Below, one piece after another: positions 1 through 11,590 of a stretch of 64,000 nucleotides of DNA. A program made the position numbers and the translations under genes. The notes under the pieces are model-generated. The model did not search any database, was not told the origin of the DNA, and saw only the letters and a program-made list of their open reading frames with translations. The stretch comes from Chinchilla lanigera (Eukaryota > Chordata > Mammalia > Rodentia > Chinchillidae). The stretch lies in the NCBI RefSeq assembly GCF_000276665.1, contig NW_004955429.1:5906338-5970337 (forward strand), in the 5' to 3' direction. The stretch's first letter is position 1, and every line of letters starts with the position of its first letter.

Positions 1-186
1 AGGCCTGTTTTTTAGCCAGTACCAGGTGGATTTTATGACAGTAGCTTTATAGTATAATTTCAGGTCAGGGATTGTGATTCCACCTGACTTGTCGTTGTTG
101 CCCAGGATTGCTTTTGCTATTCTGGGTCTCTTCTGGTTCCAGATGAATTTAAGGCATATTTTCTCAAGATCTGTGAGGTATGATTC
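1..186 (-). mobile_element. L1 ORF2 fragment, antisense
   Basis: The plus strand reads like the complement of the 3' half of LINE-1 ORF2 (the stretch ending in a tggttccagatgaattta-type motif). It is open to the left edge and is interrupted on the right by an ID SINE. It is decayed and non-coding. Confidence 0.8.
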
Positions 187-266
187 TTTTTTTTGTACCT
201 GGAATCAAACTCAGGACCTTGTGCTTGCCAGGCAGACACTTGTGCCGCTGAGCTATATCCCAGGCC
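187..266 (-). mobile_element. ID SINE with target-site duplication
   Basis: Read on the minus strand it has the tRNA-like A box (agctcagcgg), a degenerate B box (gagtttgattcc), and a ggtac plus A-tail end. A direct repeat tatgattctt flanks it at 179-188 and 267-276, as expected of L1-mediated insertion. It sits at the broken end of the L1 fragment. Confidence 0.85.
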
Positions 267-276
267 TATGATTCTT

Positions 277-1337
277 TACTGTATACTGGACTTTGAAAAT
301 GCTGTTTAGCACTGAATTTTTGTTTTTCTTTAAAATGTTGTATTTACTTATGGCATCTGTTAACTTTCCAGCTGATCAGTTGGTTTATTCTGAGACTTGT
401 TTTAGGCTTCATTAGGGCAGAACTTGAGTAGTCCTTATGTGTGGTATTAAAGCAGGAAACTGCATGGAATCCCTGACAGAACCTACAAGACATGGAATTT
501 CAGGAACGAAGAGCAGTTTATTCTGCTGGCATCTTTGCAAGGGACTAATATCTCCTTGGGAGCCAAGAACAAAGCTTTGTTTCCACTTTTATATGGTTCC
601 TTTCCTATGGGGCAATATTTCATCGGGAATCAGCATGAAACAAGATTACAGAAGCAAAGCAATGAATAAGAAGGTGAACAATGATCAAGGAAGAATGAAT
701 GGAGAGAGTTCTGGGAGAGTTTTCCAAGTCAGCTATGCTCAGCTGACATTACATCATAGCTGTGCCTGTACATAGCTAGGGCCATAACCATTAATTTCCT
801 CAGGGAGCTAGGCTGTACAGGAAGCCAGAGTCACCCAATTTTACTCTCAGAGGTGGTTTTCTCTCTTGGCCCTCAACTGAATACCTAAGTTGTTCAGTAA
901 GTTCTCTCACTTCTAGCAGGTTTGAACTGCAGGATCTCCCAGCCCTGCATGACTTCTGCAATCTCTATTATGCTCAGAGACCTAGGTATTTTGTGTCTCA
1001 ATGTCTCCATTTGCCCATACATGGCTTAATCTTATGCCAAAGATTCAAAGATTTAAGGGACTCTGAAAAATCCAAGACTTCAGCAGCTCATTCTCAGAGA
1101 AGCTCCCTTGTCTCTCTTCTCAAGTTCTCAAATTGTAGCTTCCCTCTCTCTGTTTCCTCAGCCTAGTGATACTACTGCTATCTATTTGAGATTCATCTTT
1201 CTATGCCACAGAATGTCCCCTGGTGGAATGGCAGATCAATGTCTTATTCCCTGTCTTTCAAAGATCATATGCTGTCTGTTTTCTATTGCTTGAAAACAGA
1301 TACTTCATGTATTTCATCCAGTTTTTATGTTGAGAAG
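277..1337. other. unassigned intergenic DNA
   Basis: No gene is seen. Short open frames here have no recognisable domain. Around 490-780 the sequence (a gagcagtttattctg-type motif) may be a decayed antisense LTR, but I cannot assign it. Confidence 0.4.
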
Positions 1338-1685
1338 ATGTATTAGTCACCTTTTCATTGCTGTGACAAAATACTTGACACCTGAAACTTAAAGGTGTCT
1401 TAACTTAAAGGTAGCTCTGAGTTTCAGAGGTTGCAGTCCATAGTTGGCTGACTCCAACTCAGAAACATCATGGCAGAAGGTCAAGGCAGAGGAAATCTGC
1501 TCACAACTCAGCAATCAGGAATCAGAGCAAGAAAGGAAGAGCCAGAGTACAAGGAGCCAGGGACTAGATATAGTTCCCAAGGTCACACCCCCATGACACA
1601 CCAGACACACCCAGAAGTGTGCTTTACTCATTGCCCAGGTGTCTCTCACGCTGATCACATTGACAGTCAACATTAACCATCCCAG
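1338..1685 (-). mobile_element. MaLR/ERVL-type solo LTR, antisense
   Basis: The left end (tattagtcaccttttcattg, then tgtgacaaaatac) matches the antisense start of the MaLR LTRs seen at 27.4, 28.3, 33.9 and 39.6 kb. The right end (gacagtcaacattaaccatc) resembles an antisense MLT2/ERVL LTR start, so this may be a composite of two LTRs. No internal retroviral region is present. Confidence 0.65.
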
Positions 1686-2645
1686 AGGGTGAGTCTGATT
1701 CTTCTTACTCTCTCATGTCCAGAGTCAAGTCAGCGCAGGGGTTTTTAGAAACATAAGTCTCATATTCTGGAGTGAGAATATTTTATTTTCATTTGTTTAT
1801 TTATTTTTCTAAGATGGCACAAAGATAATTTCTGCTGCTCTTTCATACACTGTTCTCAGTATTCAGCTCCTTTTTATTCCCCCTAATTTTCCTTAATAGC
1901 AGAAACTCACAGTTTGCTTGTATGCACACTGGAATTCTGGCATCATAGAAAAGTTTTATGCACCAGTAATTCTGCATATAGTAAAGGTTCATTTGTGGAA
2001 AAACAAAGAGGGATTTATGTGTAGAAGCATAGAAACAGCTAGAAAGGCTAGGTAAATGTAGTTTGCATGGAACTTGCTTGTTTTAATTTTCTTCCATCTC
2101 TGTGCTTGTATCCCTAACAGGGCATAGTTTTCATTTTTCACTACTCAGGAGTGGTCTCAGAAAGCCATGTCTTCCTCAGAAAAGTCCAGGGAATCTCCAC
2201 TCAAGCTTCCTAACATCCACAAAGTTTCTGATTCATTGTCTACTCTAGTAAAGTCTTTTGTTTCCAAACAAGATTTTTATGGCCTATACTGCAAATTCAC
2301 CCATGGTTAAAGTGAAACCTCATCTTCAACACTACCCACTCCACCACCAAAGTAGAGCGTAGTCAACCTGTTATAGGTACATCACAATCTTGATAATGTG
2401 TTAGGGATCCTCAGCCTTAATTATACTAATAAGACACTGAACACACAATATAATAGGAGTAGATCCTTCCAAAGTGATGCAGGTGTTTTGTTGAATGTTA
2501 GAGAAGAAGCACCTTACATATCACCAAATACAATTTCTTCATTTGCATTTTAGGTAAATGAAGTCCATAAAGACTGATACTCTCTCCAAATCCTTCTACA
2601 ACATGGGAAGCAGACTGATTGATAGCTTGTTTTCTGACCTTTATT
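1686..2645. other. unassigned intergenic DNA
   Basis: AT-rich sequence with no gene or repeat that I can name. Confidence 0.4.
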
Positions 2646-2738
2646 GCAGATTTTTTTGGGGGTAGTGCTGGAGATCAAACTCAGGGCTTCACACATTCTA
2701 GGCAAGCATCTACCACTGAGTTGTGCCCCAGTTCCCTA
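2646..2738 (-). mobile_element. ID-type SINE, old, antisense
   Basis: The antisense B box (gagatcaaactcagggc) and A box (ctaccactgagttg) are recognisable, followed by a T-rich end on the left. It is diverged. Confidence 0.75.
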
Positions 2739-3725
2739 CTGCTGATTCTTTAAGATTTGCTATGCAAAAGAAAGACTTACTATTTCTAGTTTCCTTGTTC
2801 TATTAGAGGCAGATTTGTTTTTTAAATGAGTTCTATAAACCATAGAACTCTATGGGAGGGTCACAGTAAACTAAAGATGACTAAAAGGATCATGTTATTT
2901 TATCTTGATTATAGCAATGCATTCTATTTCTTAATGCTTAGCTTATTGCTCGAAGGGCTCATGTTTTAATTAAAAATATTCAGTTTATGTTGTAATGAAT
3001 GCATATATTTTATTTCAAAGTATCCGTTTTACTGCGTGTCTTAACAGCTGAATAAGCAGGCCATCACAGCCTATTTTGATTACATTTTACCTCGTTTTTC
3101 TCTGCTTACCTAGATCTGTCTGGGGCTTTGGAATGATTGACTTTCAAACTGAAAAGCAAAACAACACACGCCATTTCTCTGAAAGCCACATTCACATGGA
3201 TGTAGCAATTATCTACTCAGGGTATCACCTATTTCCACGCCTTTGTAAATAAATCATCTTCACTTGAATAAAAATCATTTGCTTCTTGATTCCTCATTAT
3301 TTATAAATTGTATTGAACTTTATGCTTTCAAATTATAAATTAAAGAGGCCTCATCTGTAAACCTCAGTGCTATAATTTCAACATCATTTAAGGACTTCAC
3401 ACCACAAGTACTTATTAAGTGTTTGTGGAAGGCCCTCAAGCAAAAACCTGCTATTATTTCTGTCCTCATGATGTCTCTAATTCAGTTAGGTGGTCAAGAT
3501 GTAGATTCACAAAAAAGAAAACTTAAGTGTAGATCAGTTGGGAGAAATCAGGAATAGCTTCACAGGAGTTTGTATAAGATATGGAAAGAGAATTTGTGAA
3601 GCTGGAAGGAAAGCATTCGAAACAACAGTGGCAAAATAAACAGATGCAGAGAAGAGAGCAAGCAGATTCTTTGAAGGAATTACACTAGATGTTAAATAAG
3701 AACCAGTAGCTACAATCCTCTGAAT
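2739..3725. other. unassigned intergenic DNA
   Basis: AT-rich with no supportable gene. The segment around 2900-3400 lacks recognisable repeats and could be unique sequence. Confidence 0.4.
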
Positions 3726-4345
3726 CTCAGGCACTGTACTGATTTTCAGGCATCCTTGATCTCATTTAAACCCCCAACAACGAATCAGGAGTTGTCATCT
3801 AACTTCAGTAATACAATAGACCTCATTACTGTCTGCTAAAGTTTGGGTCTAGAATGTTCTCAAAGGCCAGTATATTAGTTTTGGATGCCAGCTTGGTGCC
3901 ATCCAGAGGTGGTAGAAATTTTAAGAGGTAAAGTCTGTGGGGGAGCTCTTCTGTCATTAGATATATACTTAAAGGGAATTGTCAGCTCTTCATCTCTTCT
4001 TTGGCTCTTTTTTGACTTGGCTATAAGATGAATGGTTTTGCTATGCCAGGCATTTCTGCCATGATATGGTGCCTAACCATGGACCAAAAAGCATCAGAGT
4101 TAATTGAGCATGAACTGGAGTCTCCGAAACTGAACCAAAATAAACTCTCTTTCTCTATAAACTGATGATCTGGGTATTCTGTATCATGACAGAAAGTTGA
4201 CTACCACAGTATCCTTATTTCATGGACAGAGAAGTTGAAATTCAGAGAGGGAAGTAACTTGCCTTAGATACTGCAACCAATCATTGAGGCTCAGAATTTG
4301 ATAGTCCAATTAGCTCCATGTACTCTTGCTTATTGTGCCCTGAGA
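3726..4345 (-). mobile_element. MIR SINE split by an LTR
   Basis: The left part (caggcactgtactgatttt, then ctcatttaaaccc) and the right part (tttcatggacagagaagttg, gaagtaacttgcc) are the two halves of one antisense MIR. The intervening sequence is the LTR at 3833-4207. Confidence 0.65.
3833..4207 (+). mobile_element. MaLR-type solo LTR, sense
   Basis: It shows the order of features seen in the other sense copies of the window: a tctaga/ctcaaagg-like start, aagaggtaaagtctgtggggg, a gctatgccaggcat...gccatgatatgg block, aaataaactctctttc as polyadenylation signal region, and a gactaccaca end. It lies inside the MIR. Confidence 0.75.
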
Positions 4346-4968
4346 CTGCTTCTGTTAGGAACAACTAGGATAGGAGTCAAATATTTGCATCCTTCCTGAT
4401 CAACTGTGTAGAAGTGTGGGGCTGCCTCTGATTCAGCATTATTTTGACAATGTTAATCTTGTGCACTTTCCTCTGCCTAGAAAACTGGAAGATTGTGAAG
4501 ACCTACTTCTGCTTTATACTTCATCCACGTGTTAACTCCATGGAGTTCTTTAGAACCAACCTACCCTAAATCCAACCTCAGCCCTAACCTCTGACCTTTG
4601 ATTATTTTGAGATTACTATATAGGTATGAATAAAATTTGCAGTAAACTGTGATTATTATAACTTCTAATACTGAATCTTAAACTCTCATTTGAAAGGGGA
4701 GATGAGATTTGACAAAAATCTTGTAAAAGTCAAGCTGAAGGCACAGAAGGCCATTATAGACAGGAAGGAAAACCTCACCAAGTCCAGGAGATGAGGAAAA
4801 TACTTTAATGGGCATTTAGGTTAATATGCTATTATTAAACTTCTATTTTCACTTTGTTGTATGTATGAAAACATGCTGAAAATTATGTTTGCTTACTAGG
4901 TCAGAAATCCTTGCAGTCAAAGTTTAATCTCTACTGTTCTGTTGCTTTCTGTTCTGAGAAAGAATCAC
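4346..4968. other. unassigned intergenic DNA
   Basis: No gene or repeat recognised. Confidence 0.35.
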
Positions 4969-5076
4969 CGTGGATAGGAATGCAGCTCAGTGGTGGAGCA
5001 CTTGCCTACCATGTGAGAGGTTCTGAATTTGATTCCCAAAACTGTAGAAACAAGCAAAACAAACAACAGAAAAAAC
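4969..5076 (+). mobile_element. ID-type SINE
   Basis: A box gcagctcagtggtggagcac, B box gaatttgattccc, then an A-rich tail with caaacaaa units. Confidence 0.8.
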
Positions 5077-7125
5077 CCTCAAGACGTGGTCACACCTGAC
5101 TTTCTATCTTTTGTAGGTGTTTCACATTAATATTGACAAAGAACACAGTGCATTCAGATAGGATATCTGAACGTAATGGGATTTCCCACAAAAATTGGTG
5201 CTGTAGTAACCAGTATTTAATTGCTCTCTGAAAGAGAATAGATTGGCTAATATTTTAATCTACTAAAGTTGTTGACATTTATCCATGGAACTGAAATTTC
5301 TTAAGTACTTATTATATTCCAGAATAAGAAGTCCTTATCTGTTAGTAAGCAGAAGAATATCAATGTGGATTAATGATAAGTTGGCAACATTTACTGCATG
5401 CTACACTGTGCTGAAACAGTGTTTGTATCAGGTATATTTATAGTTTGATATAAAACACACTATGGTTGCACTGACTCTAGCTTGTTAAGTCATCTCTTCA
5501 AGGGAAAGTTACTTAGTTTTCTAATTAGACTTGTGTCACTAGCCAAAGAAGATAAGTCTAATATTTTAACCCTTCCCATCAACCCCTAATGAAATACTTT
5601 AATTATGTGTGCATATTCATGAGCTGCATCAGAACCTGGTCCTCTGTACCAGCATGTCTTGAACCACACTAGTGATAAACGCCTGTCACCTCAAGACATC
5701 TAATGGCTCTTGTGACCCAGGAGAGTTATTTTCTGTGGGAAGTGGCTGAGCCTTGGCTGAACTGGGGGTTGGCAAACTCCTTGGGACTAGAGCAAGGCCA
5801 GTCCAGCAGGTGTCTGGCCTCGGGGTTCTTCCCCATGTGCTCTGAGGATGTTTCACTTTCAGTGTTCTCAGCAAAACACTGAGATTTGCAATTTTGATTC
5901 TGCCATGTGCTTCCCCTCTTTTACTATGTATAAATAAAGACACAGACTGTGTTGGGTTGTCTCTGCCTCTCCATCAGAGAGGTCAGGCCCACCTGGTCCC
6001 AACTTTCCTTTCAGTATGTGTTTAGTTTTTCCTTAATCTTCCATTGCCCCCTCTCAGGACCCCACTGGCTGTGTGGGTCATGGCAATTTTCTTGTACTGT
6101 AAGACAGGATGGGTAAATGTGCTTTCTTTTGTAAGGTGAAGAGGTTGCATGGCTCCAAAACAATGAAAAAAAAAGATCATAGCACACAGTGATGACAGAC
6201 AATGGCAATGTGGAGGGTCGCATGTACCTGTGTTTCTTTCTCCTCTTCATATAAACTTTTTAGGAAGTTTCTCATCTTCATGTAAAATTTTTAGGCTCCT
6301 AAATTTTAGGGACATTCCACTAAGAAGGGAGTCAGGGTCTAATTCTAGTTTAGGTCATTATTCTAAAAATTTTGATGCGTAAACATCTTTGAGAGAAGTG
6401 AAATAACACTCAAGTTCATCTCCTGAGAACTTTCATTTAATTCTACTTCCTGATCTGGTAAAATTTATTCCTTAATAGAACTGAAGCAAGCCCTGTCTTC
6501 CTTATTGCCATGTTAGCATGATTCTCTCCTTTTTTTCAGATGATCACCTGTGGAAGTGGGAGTGCCTGCAAGAAGGGGAGACTTGTCTCTGCTCCCCTGG
6601 CAGAAGATTCTTCCCATCAGACTGAAGAGTGGTAAAAAAATTCTTTACATTTGACATGGATTTCCTGGGGCTTGGGTACACATGCACAGGGGAGCTGTTG
6701 TCACTTCCTGGTCTAGAGTGTTCTGAAGGGGAAGGGCCAGTAGAGTCCTCTGTACCAACAAGTCTTTAACCATGCTAATGGCCTGGGAAGAAGTGAGGTA
6801 CAACACTGCCCCAAATAACTGTTCTCTATTCCTCAGAGAGAAAGGGAAAGTATCCTAGTCACTCCTATGGCCTGATGTGAAGACAGAACCCATAGAAAGA
6901 TAAGAACTGAGTAGTTTCCCAGAGGCCACCAAGCCCAACAGTGGGGTGTGCCATGGTGAGAAACACTTGGCAGGGGTGAGGCAAAGGAGTTGAGACTGCA
7001 GCTCTCAAGTGGCCTTCAGTGATGGAAGGGCTGGAAATGGGTCTAAACATCATCCAAAGAAAGAGGATAAACTCTCAACACATCAGCCTAGGTTGCCAAC
7101 GTTACAGCAAACCAAGGCAGGCTGG
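5077..7125. other. unassigned intergenic DNA
   Basis: About 2 kb without a supportable gene. Short ORFs are present but have no domain or splice context. It is mostly unique-looking. Confidence 0.4.
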
Positions 7126-7335
7126 AGAGCTATCATTCTGAATTCTATAAAGCAACATGTCTATGATCTTTGCACAGGTCAATCTGATTTATTTCACTTA
7201 TGAGTATGGTCTCTAGTTGCACCCATTTACCTATAAAAGTTTATCATCAAGTTTATCTTTCTTTATAGCAGAGTAATACTCCACCTGTATAAAAATGCCA
7301 CATCTTTTTTATCCATTCCACCCTAGTGTAAGAAA
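7126..7335 (-). mobile_element. L1 3' region fragment, antisense
   Basis: The run from atttatttcacttatgagta to gcagagtaatactccacc and tttatccattccacc is the complement of the familiar L1 3'-end segment. Confidence 0.75.
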
Positions 7336-8090
7336 TTGAAAGAGTAAATGAAATCTGGAAGGTACCATAGATATTGTGAAAGGGAAAGAAACTGCTCAAA
7401 AGGAAAGAACAACTGTGAAGGGGAAAAGGAGAAAATAAAGAAAGAAGGAAGGGAAAAAATATATATATACCCAAGATAGCTAAGATAATTGTACTACTGA
7501 TCTTTATTGGTTTATTAAAAGGAACAGTTAGTGCTTAATTGTTTGATCAATTTTTCACGCCTGTGCCTGGTAATCTGTGCAACTACTTTGAAGATAACCA
7601 CTGCTACTTTATAAACTTCTGTGACCATGTGCTGTGGTGTAGGTACTTCCCTATCCATCCACTCCTTCTACCAGCAATCAAGTAGTCCCAGGAGTAGGCA
7701 AGCATCCCCTCTGCTTAACAACCAAATGCAGCATGCTAGGGTGGGAGAAAGAATGAAAAACCAAACCATCTCCACCCCACACTTTAAGCCCTTCTCTCCA
7801 TGCCAAGCCTAGCTGGTGTCAAGGATGGAAGAAACTGAATTCAGCAGAATATATTACAATAACTGGGTATAATCAGAAATTATGGGTTCTGACAAACATA
7901 TCATGGGAGGAAAGAAATCTCATTTGATATAGCACTCCTAAGGCTATGGTTAAAGTAAAAATCTATCTTTATACTCTCAAAGAATTTAAGTTCCCTGATA
8001 AATCAGTTACACACATAATTCACTTTAGAAAGATTGTCATCCAGGGAGTCTGATATTTTTCTCTAAGTTTAGGCTTTTAAGAAGCAAAGT
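7336..8090. other. unassigned, with purine-rich tract
   Basis: Positions 7376-7460 are strongly purine-rich on the plus strand (gaaaggg/gaagg units) and end in a short TA run. The rest is unassigned. Confidence 0.45.
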
Positions 8091-8190
8091 TAAGGCTGGG
8101 CACGTAGCCCAGTGGTGGAATTTTTGCCTAGCATATATGAGGTCCTGGGTTCAATACTTAGCACTACAAATAAAACATAAAATCAAAATT
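8091..8190 (+). mobile_element. ID-type SINE, old
   Basis: gtagcccagtggtggaattt (A box) and ggtcctgggttcaata (B box), followed by an aaataaaacataaaa tail. Confidence 0.8.
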
Positions 8191-9305
8191 AATCTAAAAA
8201 TTAATTTTTGAACTAAGATAATTTTTTCAAATAGATACACTTTTAGTATACTGTACTTTCTGTTTAGTTCTTTCTTCTTGCAAACATGGGGGGGAAATTC
8301 TTGGGATCTGAGATGAAAACTGTCATACAGAGAAGACTTTCCTTAAATAGGAAATATCCCTTTAGGTATGAAGAAAGCACCATTTTCATTCCTCTGTGGT
8401 TAGTGCCTTATGACAGCAACTTTCCAAATGGTGGCCTCCTTCACAAAATGCAGGGCATGTATCTTAGGAACTCCAGCTATTGAGCGCCTCTCACCTCAGA
8501 GATCTGTTCCCAGTATCACGAGATAAGGAAGCAGAGCTGATAAAAACTTCCAGAACTAAAAATGGATGACCCCTTCCTCTTTTGTCTTGCTTGAGCTCCT
8601 TTGTTGTAGTAGCGTTTCCTCACCTTACACGGCCAAGACAATCAAGACCAAAGTAAAACTGGCTTCTGATGATGCTAGCATATTATTTAAAAGTCTGAGT
8701 CCCTGGTTTTGATGTTCATTTGCTAAAACGTTTGCCTGTACTTGGAGGACTTTCTTATAATTTTCAATTTATCTTTGATAATTTGGGATTTGATGTTAAA
8801 AAGAACCTTTCATTATACTGAACCTTTTCGAATAAGCCATTAATGAACTGATGTGGCTTAGGAACACAGAGTAATGACTTTTTAAAAACAGAGTGTGCAA
8901 AGTAAAAGTGTTCGTGATCCCTCATGGCCAGTTTTCTGCCTTAGATCTTGCCGTGTGTGCAGAGCTGTCTTGGAATGTTGTGCTAGGATTGTGAAGAAAG
9001 GATGGTGAGAAAAGATGGACAAAGTGGGCTGGGCAAAAACATGGTGACAAATGAACGTGTGAATGGTTTTTCAGATCAATCTCTGATTTGCTGAACCTGT
9101 TGGTCAAGAGACTGAACTTGAGAAGGGCTGTAATAAATTAGAGATTGTTCATTTACTGATTACTAAGAGCAAGATCCGCAAAATAGGTCCGCTCTCCTCC
9201 ATATATTTAGAGAATGCCTGGGGACCACTGAGACCCATGCATATGTGGGCAAGCATGGCCTTTATGACAAGGAAAGCCAAAACAATTTTAAAAGAAGCAC
9301 GATTT
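8191..9305. other. unassigned intergenic DNA
   Basis: No gene or named repeat supported. Confidence 0.4.
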
Positions 9306-9485
9306 TTCAAAAACCTTACATTTTCACTAGCACTCTGCTACTTCATCCCTACCTAGTTCTCACGGCAGCTGTGGAATATGTTCTATACTTTTTGTGAATA
9401 GATTCACTGACCCAACACCACCTAACTGGAGCCAAGACTCAACCCTAGGTCTTTTGATGCCAGCTTCTGTGTTCTTTCCCTGGTG
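9306..9485 (-). mobile_element. MIR-like SINE, antisense
   Basis: Resembles the antisense MIR/L2 core: a cactctgctacttcatccc start, a ctaactggagccaagactc block (compare agccaggattcgaacc) and a tcttttgatgccagcttctg end. Confidence 0.45.
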
Positions 9486-11398
9486 GGCCCAACTGGAAGG
9501 ATGGGGTTAACTGACCAAGGTAAGGGCATCTTCCGCTGGCTTGTACATGCAGGAAGCTAGCTTCTCTTCTGGTAGCACTGTATGTGTTCTTTTTATAGAC
9601 AACATAGATTTTTATGTTTCTCCTATTTTGCTTTATTTCCCAAAGGGCCCACTCTCTTATGTCACCAATTTAAGAAATTGCATGTAAACCTATGGTCATA
9701 TTTTCCCATTCTACCCATATTAATCGATCACCTTGACTTTTTATTTACATTTTCTGACCTTACAGTGACACGCATATCATTAACCTCTTCAAATTATTTG
9801 TGGAGCAAGGTGGGATATAAATACGTCAACAGTAACACTACAATGTGACAATTGACAGTTCTTCATTTCTGGAGGCCAAGAGCCATCATTCTGAGTCCTA
9901 TAAAACCATATTCAAGGTGTATCTTTTTACCTATGCTTGGATGAGCAACCAGCTGTACATAATGGTGTTGCAAAGCACTCACTCATCAGTCCCTGATGAA
10001 CATTCTGTTATGATAACCACTGTTTGTTATCAAGTGTTGTGGAGGCGGTGCTGCTGTGGGCATCGAGAGCCGGACCTGTGTCTCTGGTTGCAGACAGGAA
10101 GCGGTGTCTTTTCAGTCCTGGAAATTCCCTGTGGGAAAAGGTATCAGCCTAAACTTTTCAGATAATCACACTACGAGGGGAAGAATGCTCTGGTTGCAGA
10201 ATTGTTTCACGTGTGGGTCTTCATGTCCCTCTGTACTGCTTCTTCCGATTCCTGCCCAGTCCATGCAAGTGAGCATGCCACACTTCCTCCTTTCCTGGTG
10301 TTCCTTCTTCTGCTTTCTCTCCTCACTCTGATGAGCCAAGACTCAATGCTTCACAGTCTCACTGGACCTGAGATCTACAGTCTTGACCTTTAAGGAAAAT
10401 ATGGCCACTACCCTCTGCAAACCCAATCTCCTAATAATACACCTATAACATTAACAAGTTAAATATTTTGCACAACATTAAGTTTAATAATAAAATAGCT
10501 CAGTAGAATTCTTAACAGGTATCGGAGATAAACCTAGAGCTGAACTTGGATGTCTTCATCCCATAATTTATTTTTCAATGTCCAGTCATTAAGCTGTGAG
10601 CTAGACTGTTACATGGATGGTTCATGGCTCATCACCGCCGTCACTGACTATGACAATGAGAGTAGTCATTGAATGAAGATGGACTGGGACTAAGCATTTT
10701 GCTGAGGGACCAGCCTGCAAGACCCTGGCTGAAGAGTTCATGGTTGAGGGCACCTTCCTAGGACACAGCTACTGAGCACACGCATAGAATTACACACCAG
10801 CCCCTCTGTACCATCAATTTATAGTTCTGCAGTACTGGAGGAATGAGAGAGCCATTTAGATACAGATATAGGTAGAATTTGCTATCTCTTTTCCAATTTT
10901 AGAATCCTGTACTAAAATGGGCAATTTAGAATAATGAAGCTATCATGTGCTTCTAACCCTCTCTTCTTGCTATTGAATTGCTCCATTTAGATCTTAACTC
11001 TTTACTTTTCAATCTTTGTCTCAGACAGCTGAGAGATTCTGCTGACTTTTAATACATTCAATGTACAAAGTCAGAGGAAAAAAATAGTTCAGCATCCTTT
11101 TACTTGGTTTAAATGCCTCCAATGTGGTAGCAGTGGCCACTGGAAGGTGATTTGTTTTACAAATCAGTGTTTTTCTTGCTTCGGTTCATAATTTCTCTGG
11201 GATATTAATAAGGCTACAGTGAAAATTAATAAAAAGCTTTCAGTGCAGGAATTCTCAGATCTACATATCTCTTTCAGTTATAAATCAAAGTGATAAAGTT
11301 TTTCAGGGTTGTGTAGCATTGGCAGTGCTTCTTGGTAAGCAAATATTAGGAAAGAAAGAGTCAGGCCAGCCTGAGTGGGTTTGTTTTTTTCAAATTCT
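9486..11398. other. unassigned intergenic DNA
   Basis: Overlapping short ORFs around 9582-10393 show no domain or splice support. The piece at 9850-9990 may be a decayed LTR (MLT1-like), but this is weak. Confidence 0.35.
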
Positions 11399-11590
11399 AA
11401 ATCAGTGGCTTTCAATGGGCAGCCCCAGGGCGTGAGAGTCAGCATCACCTAGGAACTCATTACAGAGGCAGATTTTCAGGTCTTACCCCAGACTTACCGG
11501 CTTGACAACCCTGAAAGCTGGGCCCATTTATGACATGGATCTAGACGACGCTGGTGTCTGATGAAGTTTGGCGATCAGTCTTCCACCAGT
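11399..11590 (+). mobile_element. MER5A-like hAT DNA transposon fossil
   Basis: Follows the MER5A consensus from memory: an atcagtggctttcaa terminal start, a gagtcagcatcacctaggaa block, a cttaccccagactta block and an aagctgggcccattt block. Non-autonomous and ancient. Confidence 0.7.
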
